Origin: Azolla caroliniana
Lineage: Eukaryota > Polypodiophyta
Reading direction: 5' to 3'
NCBI GenBank assembly: GCA_043228905.1
Contig: JBHGNT010000016.1
Location: 3,410,001-3,474,000, forward strand
Length of the DNA: 64,000 bases
Position 1 is the stretch's first letter. Each line of letters starts with the position of its first letter. A program made the position numbers and the translations under genes. Under the pieces are notes generated by a model. That model did no database searches. It was not told where the DNA came from and saw only the letters and a list, made by a program, of their open reading frames with translations. This document shows positions 35,177-56,140 of this stretch, piece by piece.

Positions 35177-37229
35177 CCAGATCTCTGTGTGATAGGCGTC
35201 TGTTTTCTGCATCACCCCCTCTACGTGTTCACCATGCATGAAGAGAGAGAATTTGGACGCCCATTGGTCAATCATATGGCCACCCGCCCGCCCAAACCCC
35301 ACTCGTTCGGTCGATCCGGCCAGGCCCACTCGGTTTGTCCGGCTTGAGACCAGAAGGAAGGTCACGCACCAACAGGGTGCCCACACCCGCCACCGGCCAT
35401 CACGCCATTTACGGGCATCTCGTAGTAAAAGCCCTTCGGTCCACCGTATAGTAGTTTACACCATTCAGTGCACGTGTAATCAACTTCACAAATTCGGTCA
35501 CAACCTTGTAAGTTCGTTTGAAAGCTTGGGAATGGACGAGGTCGATTAGGTTTTCATACTGCCTTTAGGAATGGACAAGCATGATTGAATCACGAAAGTT
35601 GAAATGGCGGCATAGTGGCACACAGTGTCAACCTATTTAAAGTCGTCGTGTGCCATGATTGTTGTTGTCGAGTAATCAAATTCTCTCGACTATATTGCAT
35701 GATTTATTGAGTAATATAGAAACATTAGTGCTTCTATGGTGTGTTGATTTGGATTGCCTATTCAAATCTATTGCGTAGAGTTGTAATATATATTCATATG
35801 TGCTACTTTGCTATATTGTTATAAATCTTTGTAGTATTTGCCATAGCACGTGTATGGTGTGCACAATAAGTCATAGGCTAGAAGGACATGGAACAAAAGA
35901 GTTGAAGGTAGGGCATTGTTTTGAGTTGTCTTGCCCTTCCAACAAGAATCCTGTAAGAGGTGGGAAGACGATGAAGATGCTTTGAAATAGTGTGAGCTAA
36001 TCTAGCCCTTTGTGTAGTGTAATGGATTGTGCACATAAGCATATATTGTGCATTTATGGAAAGCAAGATAGCCACTATCCATGCAAATCAACACTCACAA
36101 TGGAAATCTAGGACTATGGGAGACAATATCGTTAATCACATGGTTAGGCACGAGAATGATGACATTTCATAGTGCATCGATTTCAGCACCACAAAACCTA
36201 ATGGCTTTTTTCCATCCTTAATGGGTTTCAAGTGTCAAAAGGGTTGTGGTTGTCCTACTTTAGTTTATCCCAATAGAAGATTAGGTATTCCAATGCATAT
36301 TTCCCAAATGTACCCAATTGTTAACTATCTCAAAATGATTGTAGGAGTTCATTGGACCATATAGGGGTAGGTAAATCACAAATCCGGTGTAGGTTGCGAG
36401 TGCGGTACCAAATCAATGCAAACTTTGAACTTTGAATAATAAACTGACCCTAAAATGGGGGAAAAGGGCCAACTAATGACACAATGGGGGATTGACTTCA
36501 TTGTTGAGATTTGAGAGGGGAACAACCCCCGGGTTACCAACTAAGGGTCCTAAATGGCCGCTCAATGGTAAAGGAAAGGACCACTGATTTCTAGTTGATA
36601 AAAATTTCAATATACACCATATTATTGAATTTGGTTGATTGTGATAGATGGTCATATGACTAGCTTGCCATTATCATATTCATGGAAACCACTACATGTC
36701 TCAAATTGTACACAATAGCCACTTATGATGTTAGGTACATGTTTTTATGATGCCTATAGATAGTGGAGATTGGAGTGGTCTCATATATTTGCCCTACTTA
36801 AATTAAGTTTTAAGGTCGTCATGCTTCGATGTGTGGGAGAGTTGTATATTGATAGAATAATTTTTAGAAAGAGATAGAAAAATCATTGTTATCTCCTACC
36901 TTTAAAAGCCAAATATGGCATGTGGGGCCAAAGCGAAACATTTTCACTTTCTTCCTTTTGAAATTTCACTCTCTTCTTAAATGAAGCCAGGCATGAAGGG
37001 CAACTTTTCAAGCTTGTCGAGAGGCATGTGGGAACTCTCTTCTTATCGTTAAAAGGACTTCAATACAAACAATATAATCGTTGATCGCAGCGTTTCAAAC
37101 TAACAAAGAGGCACGATCCCTTTCAAACATCATAAACAATCTTCAAAAATTTCTCGTGAAGTTGCTTGCGACCAAAATACACCCTCGATTTTCACAAAAC
37201 TCTTAACACCCTCAACAATGTTTTCTTTT

Positions 37230-37232
<3 letters not shown>
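35177..37232. other. divergent intergenic region between the HhH gene and E2
   Basis: The proximal part (35280-35420) is GC-richer (CCCGCCCGCCC, GATCCGGCC) and probably part of the HhH gene promoter. The rest is AT-rich with no recognisable gene. Small frames at 35238-35549 and 35800-35985 show no known domain. Confidence 0.5.
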
Positions 37233-37282
<50 letters not shown>

Positions 37283-37300
37283 CCCCCCCCCCCCCCCCCC
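37233..37300. repeat. (TC)24 followed by C21
   Basis: A 48-bp TC microsatellite runs into an uninterrupted run of 21 cytosines, giving a 68-bp pure polypyrimidine tract about 400 bp upstream of the E2 start codon. Such tracts can adopt triplex or, on the G-rich strand, quadruplex-like structures. The C-run length is also error-prone in sequencing. Confidence 0.95.
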
Positions 37301-37651
37301 TTTTCTCAAAATACAATTGCCAGCCCAACAACTTCTCACCCTCGGGATCACGAGAGATAGTTAAATCAATTGTTGTATTAGTATCAAGGGGGGAGCAGGA
37401 GCCCACGGAAGAGGAGCGAATGCAGGTCCTTCAGGTGCCCCAAGACTCGAGAAAGAGAAACCAGACTTAGTTAGTTAGTAGTTACCAAACCCAACAACCA
37501 CACGAGAGAGAAAGATGTGTGTGAGAATGGGAGGGGTATTTTGGGAATTTCAAGAAATAGCAGGGGAGGAGGAGGAGGAAGGGGCTATTTTCGTAATTTG
37601 TATTACAATTATTTCTTTTTTTCGATAATACCCTTCCCCCTTCGTATGCTC

Positions 37652-37685
37652 TGTTCTTCTTCTTCTTCTTCTTCTTCTTTCTTCT
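37652..37685 (+). repeat. (CTT)n in the E2 leader
   Basis: About nine CTT units end some 20 bp before the E2 ATG at 37708; likely within the 5' untranslated region. Confidence 0.85.
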
Positions 37686-37707
37686 TGTTCTGTCGTCATC
37701 CATCGCC

Positions 37708-40700
37708 ATGGCGAGATTGCGCAGCTGCAAGCTTCTCACAGCGCCTCTGTGGTACTCGACCCCCCGAAGCCACTCCGCAGGGATTGGTACGAAGCTACCC
37801 CTCTCCTACGGTATCTCGATCCGATCTCTTTTTCCTTTGCTTCTTCCATTTAATAAGTGCTTCAGAGACTGTTGTAAAGTTAGTTTTTTTTCTTTCTCTT
37901 TTTCATATTTTCTTCTTTTCTTTCCGCATTATCCCTTCATGGAAGAAACATATCTTTCAGAGAAACCACGTCTCTCAGATTTCGTTGTACCGTATAGTGT
38001 TGTGAAGTTTCGGTTCTGCCAAAGATGGTTGCGATCTATTTAATCATTTTCCAGTGCATAAATATAACTAATTTTACTGTCTCACATTTCCTTTGACCAA
38101 TCAAACACATACTACCCGTGAGAGAAACCATAGCTCTCCGATTTCTTGTATACTTAATGCGTCAGTGAAGCTTTGTTTTTACAGCATATGGAAATATATG
38201 GTCCGATCCATGTCTTTCCTTTCCCAATGGATGAATATTCAAAATTTGCAGGTTTTTACTGTCACAAATCTTTCAATGGACAAAATTGATCCATGTCCTT
38301 AAGTCTCAGATTCATCTCATTATCTAAAGTACTCGCTGAATTTTGAAATTGCCTGCTGGAAATAACTGTAAAAAGGACCAAAATCCTAGATATATATATA
38401 AAATCTCCTGGTATCCCCTATAATTTGTATTAGTTTTTCATAATTTCCCACCACTTCATGGATGGAAAGGAAAATTTTCCAATCACTGTTGTTGAAGGTT
38501 ATGGTATAACTAGAGATACAGTGCTACTGCAAATTTACTTTATACTTTAGCTGGTGTGGCCCATGTCATATTTATATATCTAGTGGTAATGAAACTTCTT
38601 GTTTGGGATTTAAGGACCCAAAGTTTGATATACTTGTCCAATTTTTCTTCCTGTACACTATCTCTAATATTTGGGCTCAAGTGAAAAATTTCTGAGGAGT
38701 AAGTTATGGTTTATTCTTCCCTGGACATAGGGTTTTTTTCTTAACATCTATGCGTTGTTTTGTGTACCATCATTTTCATGCAGGTCCATTTATTTTCGTT
38801 TGTTTTTCAAGACAATAACCCATAAATATATTAGTTCTACTTTTTCTTTTATTCACAAAAACTCAATGAATGATACACAAATATACATGCAGGAATATCA
38901 ATACACAAAATTGTAGTCATGAATGCTGTCTTGGCATAAACAGCTTTTCTTTAATGATGATTTATGCAGAGCTAAAAGCAGTTGTGAGAAACTATACCTC
39001 ATTGACTCAGTTGACTGGAGCATCGGTAGGGAGAGATTGCACCAACTTTCTTAAAGGTACACACTGCATTAGTATATTCACGTTTTATTCTGTTGAAATG
39101 TAGCATTGAACTGCGAGCTTATGAAGTAGTGGCTATGACTGTTACAAAACGATTATGCCCTGTACATTTTTAAAAAATTTCAGAGTTCTATTAGTAATTA
39201 TGAATATAATTTCATCTTTCTTTCATGAATATCATTGCATTAGTCTTCCGTGAATAGTACTGCAACACCCTTTTCTAGCATCAAAGTTATATTTATGGTT
39301 ATGCCACCTCCTTAATGTAATGCTACAAATGCTTGTCTAAATGAGCACTATTTTATATGCAATTTCCTGATTTGTTCATATGTACTTTATGTCAATAGGA
39401 AACAGAAAGTTACTCTTTGTCTATTGATATAAGTTTAAGGGTTTATTAACTAGGTAATTAAATCTCTAGGGTTTCTCAATGTTGAAGACAAACAAAAGAT
39501 GCAACCTCCAAAGATGATTAAAATATTTGGTTTCTGAGTTGAAATGTAGAATATTTAATGAACTTTCTTTCAACAGATTATCGCATCCAACGATCTATTT
39601 GTCCACCGAGTCTTTTCGCAAGCTTGAGAGTGATCTCCTCAACAGCAGGTGAACTGATGGAGGTGGCTCAATGATTAACATCAAGTGAATAAATTGCTCA
39701 TATACAAATATGTTCTCCAGTAACAACATGGATTAATGTAGTTTACATGTATAAATCAAATTATTTTGTCTGAATCCAGCTTGCCAACACCAGGAGATTG
39801 GAATGCCCTCATTGTCCCCAACAATGACACAGGTACAAATATGGCCTATTGTGTATATATGTTGACTGTGCACAATGCCTGTCACACATTTCACTTACAT
39901 GGGTTTGTGAATAGGGAAATATAGCAAAATGGCACAAGAAAGTTGGTGATAAAGTTGCCGCAGGAGATGTGCTTTGTGAAATTGAGACGGTAAAGCTTTA
40001 CTTTCTACAATGACTTTTACCAGTTGAGATATTGGTTCTCTATTTCTCGTCAATAAGTTCACTGTGTTTGATTCTTTTATCCTCAAAGAAAATACATTCC
40101 CATTGTTAATACGTACAGAAATAATTGAAATGATGCTGAGTTGTTCATGTGGATAAATTATGATTCCAGTTGATTTCATCCTGTCTAGAGAGAGATCCAT
40201 ATAAACAAGGGAATTTGTTCTCAGTTGCTTGCTCAATTTACTTGTGCAGTATTCAAATATATGGATAAGATCTATGTTTAACTGCTCCCTTTTTTGAGGA
40301 GGCTATTGATCAAATTCATAGGAATAAGATTTTTTTTGTTCCCTCATTAAATTGCATGATTCAACAATAGCAGATGAAATCAACATGGATCCTTCCCTTC
40401 TTTTGTCCTTGAGGAAGGATCCATCTTGCTTGTTTCCTTGCTTGTGTAGCATATATATAAGTGGATGTTCTATCAGCTTTTGGACATCCAGAATAGTGAC
40501 CACAGAAACTGAGATTCCTATGTGTTGCAACTTGTATATTACCAAGGGGCTATTAATTAAGAGCTTGGGACCATATGCCTAACCCGAAAATGAGGAGACT
40601 AATCCTAAAACCTTACTTATAGACTACGGTACAGCTTCATCAAATGATGATTAATTGGAAGTTTGCTGTTGGCATTACTAGAGAACAAGTCAGGTTTTTT

Positions 40701-43700
40701 GTTTGGAATCTATGTGCTTCATTGCAATCATAAACAAATCAACTTCATTGCATTAGGTTATATATGAATTTGAAGATGTTATTAAAAGTTGAAGGTGTGC
40801 ATTGCAAATCTGCTCAGCCACCTTTGCAAAAGAAATAATTCTGGGCCCATGTATTTGGATATGATCCATGTGATTCTTGCAGGACAAGGCAACACTGGAA
40901 ATGGAGGCTATGGAGGAAGGATATTTGGCTACTATCCTTTGTGGTGATGGATCGAAAGACATACCTGTAGGACAGGTATTTTCAACTTTAATTTGCTGTA
41001 GTTTAGGTTTTAGCTGTGAATGTGCAAAGTGGCTTCATCGCAAATATCAATTCTATATACAACAGGCTATTGCTGTTATTGTGGATTCTGAGGATGAAGT
41101 TGCTGATTTTAAAGATTATAAAGCTACAAGTGATGCAGCCTCAAAGCCTCCCCCCCCACCAACCAAGAAGGAAGAGACTGTGAAGCCAAGCCCTCCAGCT
41201 GCACCTCCAAAACCAGATATACCACAAGCAAAGCCTGCCAGCCCAACAGCAGGGGCACGTGTCTTCGCCAGTCCTTTAGCACGAAAAATTGCCGAGGAAA
41301 AAAATGTAAGCTTTCTATCAGAGATTTGGAGATTCATTTGAGAGAATTGGTTGATTTAGTCCTGACTCTCTATAATTATAATTCGAAAGCTAAGAAAAAG
41401 GAATGCTAGTTATAACTTACGAACTTCCACCTGTATTTATGACAAGAGTAAGAATAAGCATAATGCTTGTTCATACTGTAGCACCGGAAGAGAAGAGTAA
41501 GAATAAGCATAATGCTTGTTCATACTGTAGCACCGGAAGAGCTGTAGATTTTTTTCCTTGTAGGTTATATTGTGCTTGTTCAATGCCTGAATCATAATTT
41601 TTCCTAAGTTTTTGGCATATCAGTTTTGTGTATTTGAGGCAGAATTGTTTAAAGGGTGTGGAATATAGCCCAGATTTGTATTCACAATAGATTATTGTTC
41701 AGTCCTGTTGATATTGTTATTAGTATACCTATGTTTGGGCATTAATAATATGCATAGGATACTATAGCATTTACACAAAGCCATTGATGATTTAGTTTGG
41801 TTTTAATTTTCATAAGACTTGGCATATATTCATAGCTAATTATTTTCTTTTATTTATTCCTTATTTTATGCATATGATTTCATCCCTCTTACTGTATTGC
41901 TTTGCATGTTTAAATTTTGGAAGCTCAAATTATTCTATTTCGTAAAGTTAAATATTATTCAAAGTGGGCAGTGTCAACTGTTGAGATAATATATATTCTT
42001 ATCCTGCAGATTGCTTTGTCAAGTTTGAAGGGAACTGGTCCAGATGGACGGATTATAAAAGCTGACGTGGAGGAATATCTAGGTGTTCATATGCTTACTT
42101 TAAAGCTGTATCTTCTGTATTGTGGTTTGTGATTTTGGAATCTGATTTTGATGTGTATTGTGTTCTTGCTTAGTGTCTGGCGAATCACATCAGAAACCAA
42201 TACAGCAGGATTTGAATTTCACAGACATTCCACACACTCAGATCAGAAGAGTAGGTTATAGTTGGATTTTAAACACATGCAGTTTTATATGACATAACAT
42301 TTTAATCAGAATAAGCAACAGTGTGCATTAATCTATGACAGATTACTGCCCAAAGGCTTTTATTATCAAAGCAAACTATTCCTCATTATTATCTGACAGT
42401 TGATGCACAGGTGGATAATTTGCTGACGTAAGTAAAAACATAGTCCTGGAATTGTAGTGACATGTTTACCAAGATTATACCCTGATCCATGAGAATGATT
42501 TGTTTTCAGGCTGAGAAGCAAGCTAAACAATCTCCAAGAAGCATCCGGAGGCAAGAGAATTTCTATAAATGATTTTATCTTAAAGGTGTGTATCAATTCT
42601 CTAAAATTATGCTTTCCGGAGTCTGGTACAGTGTCAATCAAGATGAAGGACCCGTTATGTGTGGTTTTTTCCTAGAATTTACACGATTAAGTTTCTGCTG
42701 ATAATTATACTTTAAGCTCACGTTTTTGTGTTTTCTTCTTTTTGGGTTTTTTAATTTACCCATTTCATGATCATAAGGTCAATCTCCTAAGTAATGCGCA
42801 TGTATTTCTCTTTCTCTCTGTCCATGCTTGTGTACATGATATGTATTTACACATGCATGCTTCCTGTATGTATGCAATCTATAAAGCTTAAGCTTTATGA
42901 ACATTGTATACATATAATTGCTATTGTTATACAATGACGTTTTTACTTTTTTGTCTTATTTTGGTATTTTTTGACTTTCCATGTTTCAATGTCTATTTTA
43001 GTTGATACATATTATATGTATATAATGAATCAACCTCTTTAACAGATATTTAAACTTGCCAGAGTAGTGCTAACCTGCATAATTATGTGCATGCTTTTAT
43101 TGGTTTTTCTTTTTCTTTTCTTTTTCATTTAGAACTTGATAGAAAGCTAACAGTTCATGACCATGTAACATGATGTGTTCAACTTTTATGGAGAAGTTGA
43201 TAGACTACCTTTGTAAAGCTACAAGTTTATGACTGTAATTTGATGTGCTTAACAGAACTACCATGTATTTATTTTTAGGCTGCAGCAAAGGCGCTAAAAA
43301 AGGTTCCAGAATGTAACAGTTCTTGGACAGATGACTTCATCCGACAGTAAGAATTAATTTTGTTTTAGCTTCCAGTTCTTAGGTCTTTTGAATAGGATGG
43401 ATGTAACATATATACATTATGCATCAGGTATCATAATGTAAACATCAGTGTTGCCGTGCAAACAGATTTTGGTCTACTTGTACCAGTTGTTCAAGTACGT
43501 TTATGGTAACTACTTTATTTTGTTTCAGTCAGTTGGTCATTCTTGACTCACATAATTGTTGTGCTACTCAGAATGCAGATAAAAAAGGTCTTTCTGAGAT
43601 TGCAGAAGATGTGAAAACATTAGCAGACAAGGCTAAGAAGAACAGCTTAAAACCTGCGGATTATGAGGTAAAGGATAACCTAAGTGCTAGTTAATATTCA

Positions 43701-44462
43701 AATTATTGTTGTCCTTTAATTTCAATTTTTCTTTTGTACTTGTGTTACAGGGTGGAACTTTTACAGTCTCCAATCTTGGAGGACCATTTGGTGTCAAACA
43801 GTTCTGTGCTATTATCAATCCACCTCAGGCTTGCATTCTTGCAGTGGGTACAAGTAAGTGATTCTGATACAGGCCAAATTAAGAAAAATGTCTGAGGAAA
43901 CATTTTGCAGTTATTTTTTGAGCATATAAATTATCATGATTAAACTGAATGCCAATATGGAAGGATAAGCATTGAACCTTGTATAAAATGATTCTAGGCT
44001 ATAGGTTAGAAAGCTAGAAATCAAGTGACAAGTAAATCTTGCATGGTTCATGAAATAATTTGTGGGTCCAGCATGTAGAAACTGAAGTTAATGTGCAAGA
44101 TGAAGCATTGAACCTTGTATAATGGTTTAAAGCATTATGGTACTAACAGAAAATCAGGTTGCAAAGTAGTCCTTCCACAGTTAATGATACAATTTGTGGT
44201 TTTCACCTTTTGCAGCGGAAAAACGTGTTATAAGTGACTCACAAGGTGGATTCACTTCTGGGTCATTCATGTCTGCCACTTTGAGCTGTGACCATAGAGT
44301 TGTAGATGGTGAGTTGCATCTAGTGTACTTGCAGAAACCACATATTTTCTTGCATTTATGTTTCTAATAAACAAATGGATTATTTGCATAGGTGCTATTG
44401 GAGCTCGATGGCTGGGTGCTTTCAAGGGCTACATTGAGGATCCAGTCACCTTGCTTCTTTGA
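37708..44462 (+). CDS. dihydrolipoamide acetyltransferase, E2 of mitochondrial pyruvate dehydrogenase
   Basis: Seventeen exons: 37708-37810 (or -37786), 38970-39056, 39577-39648, 39780-39832, 39915-39989, 40883-40975, 41066-41305, 42010-42082, 42174-42250, 42342-42427, 42510-42585, 43279-43346, 43428-43494, 43572-43667, 43751-43853, 44216-44308, 44392-44462. 510 residues (502 with the shorter exon 1). Order: Arg/Ser-rich presequence; one lipoyl domain from [12 protein letters not shown], with lipoyl Lys132 in ETDKAT; Pro/Lys-rich linker (KPPPPPTKK); peripheral-subunit-binding domain ([15 protein letters not shown] to [10 protein letters not shown], about 228-265); catalytic domain with [25 protein letters not shown] and active-site DHRVVDG (His483, Asp487). 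It transfers the acetyl group from E1-bound hydroxyethyl-TPP via lipoate to CoA and forms the complex core. The single lipoyl domain and linker resemble Arabidopsis At1g54220/At3g13930 proteins. Confidence 0.95.
41444..41541. repeat. 49-bp tandem duplication in an E2 intron
   Basis: Identical 49-bp units at 41444-41492 and 41493-41541 (start AAGAGTAAGAATAAGCATAA, end GCACCGGAAGAG), in the intron after exon 7. Confidence 0.95.
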
Positions 44463-47068
44463 ACGGTTCCAGAAGTTTGAAACTAACATGAAGACCGAGG
44501 TACAAGTGTATCTCAAATAATATTCATGACATGAGAAGGGGACATTATGTTCAAAAGGGGTTCCTCATTTTTTCCGCTTGTGGGTTAGAATACCCCCTCT
44601 GCTTGTAGCTAGATATTTCTCGCTTACAAAATAAGGAAAATATTTTTGTGCAAATGAGTGAATGATTTTGTTTTGAATAAATATATGGGTTGCTGTTAAC
44701 TGCAGATAAGAGTTACTTATCTCAATCACAAAGGACAAACCTGCTTTTCATTCTTATTAGAAATTGTATTAGAAATACAGAAATACAAATCTGAGTAAAT
44801 CTTGATGAGATGAGATAATGTGAATGTGCAATATATTGCCACCATGACTACATAACCTTTTAATTAGGTGAAGATAATGAAATTTAGTAGTATCTTAAAT
44901 GCAGTTGTGTGGAGCAAATGCAGTTTGGAAATAGAGAAGCTACATCTCATTATGAATGTAGTTGTCACTTAGTTGAGAAGTTCCATCTTGTTATGGTGGT
45001 AGTGCGGTTCCAATTATATTAGCATCAGTCAGAACGAGAACTCAATCGTGTGTTCATTTGTTGCATAACCTTAATCAACTCATTATGCTGTGCTCTTTGT
45101 TGGCATCGATGAAAATGAATAATTTGTATGGCCCTAAAATCTTGAAGGGGCTTTCTTTATAAAGATAAATGAAATCAAATAGACAATTGAGAGATATAAC
45201 CTTATTGATTGAGTAGAAAATTAAACCACCCCTTCATTTATTCAAGCAACTTCATTTACATAATGCTGTGGAATTGTAGCCTTCAACTTGTAAGCTTGAA
45301 CTAAATGAACTAGTTTCAATCATTATGCTCTATCACTAATTCTGAAACTGATCTTAATACCGGCTCACCTTATATTGGCTTGTGGAACATGGATGCGTAA
45401 GCCAGCATGACAGGAAGAGCTGTGTGAGGCCTATATCTCATGCAAAGTTCAGGAGCCAAGCCCCGTCAGTAATGGTGTGGCTTAGGTTACTGTGTACTTC
45501 TAGTCCCACTTTACTACGTGAAGGCACTCTATAATATTCAATGAAACCATTATAATACAGGGACAAAAGTCATGAGTTCGATCGGGAAATAAATCGCCTG
45601 CCATTCATGCTTAATCTGCATGTGGAAATCGCAATGACCTAATCATTCTATTGGCTGGTAGAACATGAACGAGTAAGAATTGGTTAACCCTGTGAATGAG
45701 TAATATATAAGCATAGTTGCCAAGGCCAGGATATACAAGATATCGTCCACAAACTGGTGAGGTCATAATGAATACATGACTTTGAGGCAAGAACAGCTTT
45801 GAGGTTACGGTTGATAATGACTACAAGTTACTACCAAAAATAATACAATCTGGGTTTGCTAGTGCACTGCCACACCAACATGGACAAACTTCTAAGACAA
45901 GTTAGCATTATTCAAGTTCCTCTAATCACCACTACCCAGATTATTGAACAAGACAATATGACATTGCCAGCTGGTAGAGTGGTGCCAATAGGTTGTACAT
46001 TAAATCTCATGAAATTCTAGATGGAAAGTTTCCATCATTTCTGTAACAGAAGTTCTTACTGCCACACCCTTTCCTCTCTTTCTCAATGAATTATTGATAT
46101 TCTTTCACCATTGTCTCTTCTAACTTTACATCCATAACCAAGCTCTTCAGAGCTAAAGTCAGAACACAATGTAGCTCGTTCATACACAGTACAAGCACAC
46201 TTACAAAAGGAATGTCTAGGCCAGGCACAAGACGAAAATAAATTTCAGACCAAATGTTATATTATACAAGGCAACTATTGATATAGCAAATATTATACAA
46301 CGATCTGAAGATTATAAAACACATGGGGTGCTATAGCAACCAAAAGCATTTTAGATGATAATCGTGATCCCCATAGTAGCCCGTCAAATTTATATCCATG
46401 ACAGTTCATTAAGATTACACCATCAACATGTAAAAACTTTCAAATGAAATTTCTCCATTGCAGAAACAGTGCAATAAATATTTAATGAAAGCCCATCACG
46501 ATGCTTGGAAGGTAGTAACAGCATCTAGATTCTTGGGCGGTAGTAACAGCATCAAGATGCTCGAAAGGTTAAGTCTGCTGCTGTTACTGATCTTGTCTAT
46601 CCAGTAAATTAATACTAGTAAGAAAGTGATCCTTCTGTAAGGCTAAGGCAGAGAAAATCAACATATCCAACTGCGTCTTATGCTTAACAATTCCTTGTTA
46701 AGTAGATCAAACTCCTCAACAAAATACAATCTGCCATTTGACAGTTCCGAAAAGACAACGAGAACTTGTATACGGAAGCACCACCACAACAAAAGGACTC
46801 GCAACATTAGATGTATTTACATTAAATCCACAACCTTGCATGCTCTCATGTGACAGCAACACGAGTGGATCAACTGTATATAGATCCCTTCATTTGCAAA
46901 TTGCAACTTGTAAACAGAAAATCCACATCAAGTTACAAATGCAACGGAATACCCCGCATTAGCAGAATACAACGAAGACTCACTAGGTAAAATCCATGAG
47001 TCACGAAAAGAATCCCCTGCTTGTCTATAACAAGTATGTTTGTTCATTAATATAGCTCTCAATCTCAT
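44463..47068. other. convergent intergenic region between E2 and NRPB1
   Basis: Holds the E2 3' untranslated region (from 44463) and, on the other strand, that of NRPB1 (below 47069). A short internal repeat (GGTAGTAACAGCATC twice, about 46511 and 46541) is visible. No gene recognised. Confidence 0.5.
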
Positions 47069-54959
<7,891 letters not shown>

Positions 54960-55042
54960 GGTGAGCTCTTCCTTTTGGCCACCTGTTTTTTCTGTACCAG
55001 TGAGCTGGAAGAATATTTATTATAGAAACAGACTCTTTTCTT

Positions 55043-55075
<33 letters not shown>

Positions 55076-55440
55076 ACTACTACTACTATTACTGTAACTA
55101 TTGATGAGTTTGTTTGACTGCAACTACCGCTGATTACCTCGTCTTCTTTGTTTTGATCAATCCTCCACCTTCTGTCTTCCTTCTTTTTCACTTTCTGCCT
55201 TCACAGCAGAATTGGAGTTTGAAAGAGTGGTGACAGTTTGAGCTCAAGACACAGGACAGGGTAAGAAAGAGAAGGGCAGTGCTTCCGTGCGTTTGCATCT
55301 GGACATATGCGATGGTGCGTGGCCACCGAGACGGGAGGCAGAGAGACAGAGACAGAGACAGAGAAACGAAATGGCGTTTTAGGGTTTTCAGAGGAGGGAG
55401 ATCCCTTCCGGGAGCAGGACTTCTAAAAAGGCTTGAAATG
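54960..55440 (-). other. 5' untranslated and promoter region of NRPB1
   Basis: On the transcript strand, GTA units then about 12 GAA units (55037-55072) precede the ATG by roughly 80 nt, probably within the leader. Upstream lies GA/CAGAGA-rich sequence (55325-55370). No TATA box is evident. Whether a leader intron exists cannot be judged. Confidence 0.4.
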
Positions 55441-55480
55441 GGGTGCTCCCTGCATTTTATATAGACATATAGAGAGAGAA

Positions 55481-55513
<33 letters not shown>

Positions 55514-55841
55514 TGGGTTGGACCGTTGGCCGGTTTCACACTTGTCCGTTATCATCCATCGTCTCGTCGTCCACCTAATGTCCGCTGCCTCTGGCTCTCG
55601 TATCCTCCCGTCTTATCGCGCATGTCCTGCCTGGTTTGGCCCCCATGTGCCCTCACGTGATACCGAAACTCTCTATCTCCATATTCGCACCCCCCCCCCC
55701 CCCCACCTTCCCTGCAACAACACCTTTTGGCTTCTGTAGCAATAGACTGCATTGACATATTGGGTTGGAGTTTATGCATCATGAACATTTTCTGGCTCCA
55801 ATGATCTTTCGAGGAACTCTGAGCCGAATAATAGTTGTACT

Positions 55842-55850
<9 letters not shown>
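55441..55850. other. GA microsatellite and C15 run upstream of NRPB1
   Basis: GA repeat at about 55468-55513, then GC-richer unique sequence (55515-55680), then a run of 15 cytosines at 55690-55704. Short frames here are low complexity or patternless. Confidence 0.6.
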
Positions 55851-55873
<23 letters not shown>

Positions 55874-55949
55874 ATTGTAATTAACTTACCCTAATGGTAA
55901 GTTGCAATGTTTCCAGTCTCATAGGTCGGTCATATTTGACCTCTAAAGA

Positions 55950-55983
<34 letters not shown>

Positions 55984-56045
55984 AATTTGGCCTTAGAGGA
56001 CGTTAATATATCTTTCTTTCTTTCTTTCTCTCTCTCTCTCTCTCA
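55846..56045. repeat. CT microsatellites interleaved with a partial repeat
   Basis: Three CT tracts (about 55846-55873, 55952-55981, 56020-56045) are separated by unique sequence. The first is followed by TTACCCTAATGGTAAGTTG (about 55887), a partial copy of the A-box region of the SINE-like element at 56064, so a CT-tract-plus-SINE-head unit seems duplicated. Confidence 0.6.
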
Positions 56046-56063
56046 CATTTTTTTTTTTGTACT

Positions 56064-56140
56064 TAGCTTACCCTAGTGGTAAGTTGTAACACCACTATCA
56101 CTATCTATTGGGTTCAAAACCCAGTTTTCTTGCCACTCTC
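56064..56140 (+). mobile_element. tRNA-derived SINE head (candidate)
   Basis: TAGCTTACCCTAGTGG (56064-56079) resembles a polymerase III A box and GGTTCAAAACC (56111-56121) fits the B-box consensus at normal spacing. It cannot be folded into a complete tRNA. Similar in layout and sequence to the candidate at 31527-31600. Confidence 0.45.

Noticed and set aside
45560-45620. Second type of SINE (GAGTTCGATCGG as a B box)
   Set aside because: No matching A box at the right distance and only weak likeness to known plant SINE 3' parts.
56064-56140. A functional tRNA gene
   Set aside because: A and B boxes are present, but I could not form an acceptor stem or anticodon arm; a SINE head fits better.
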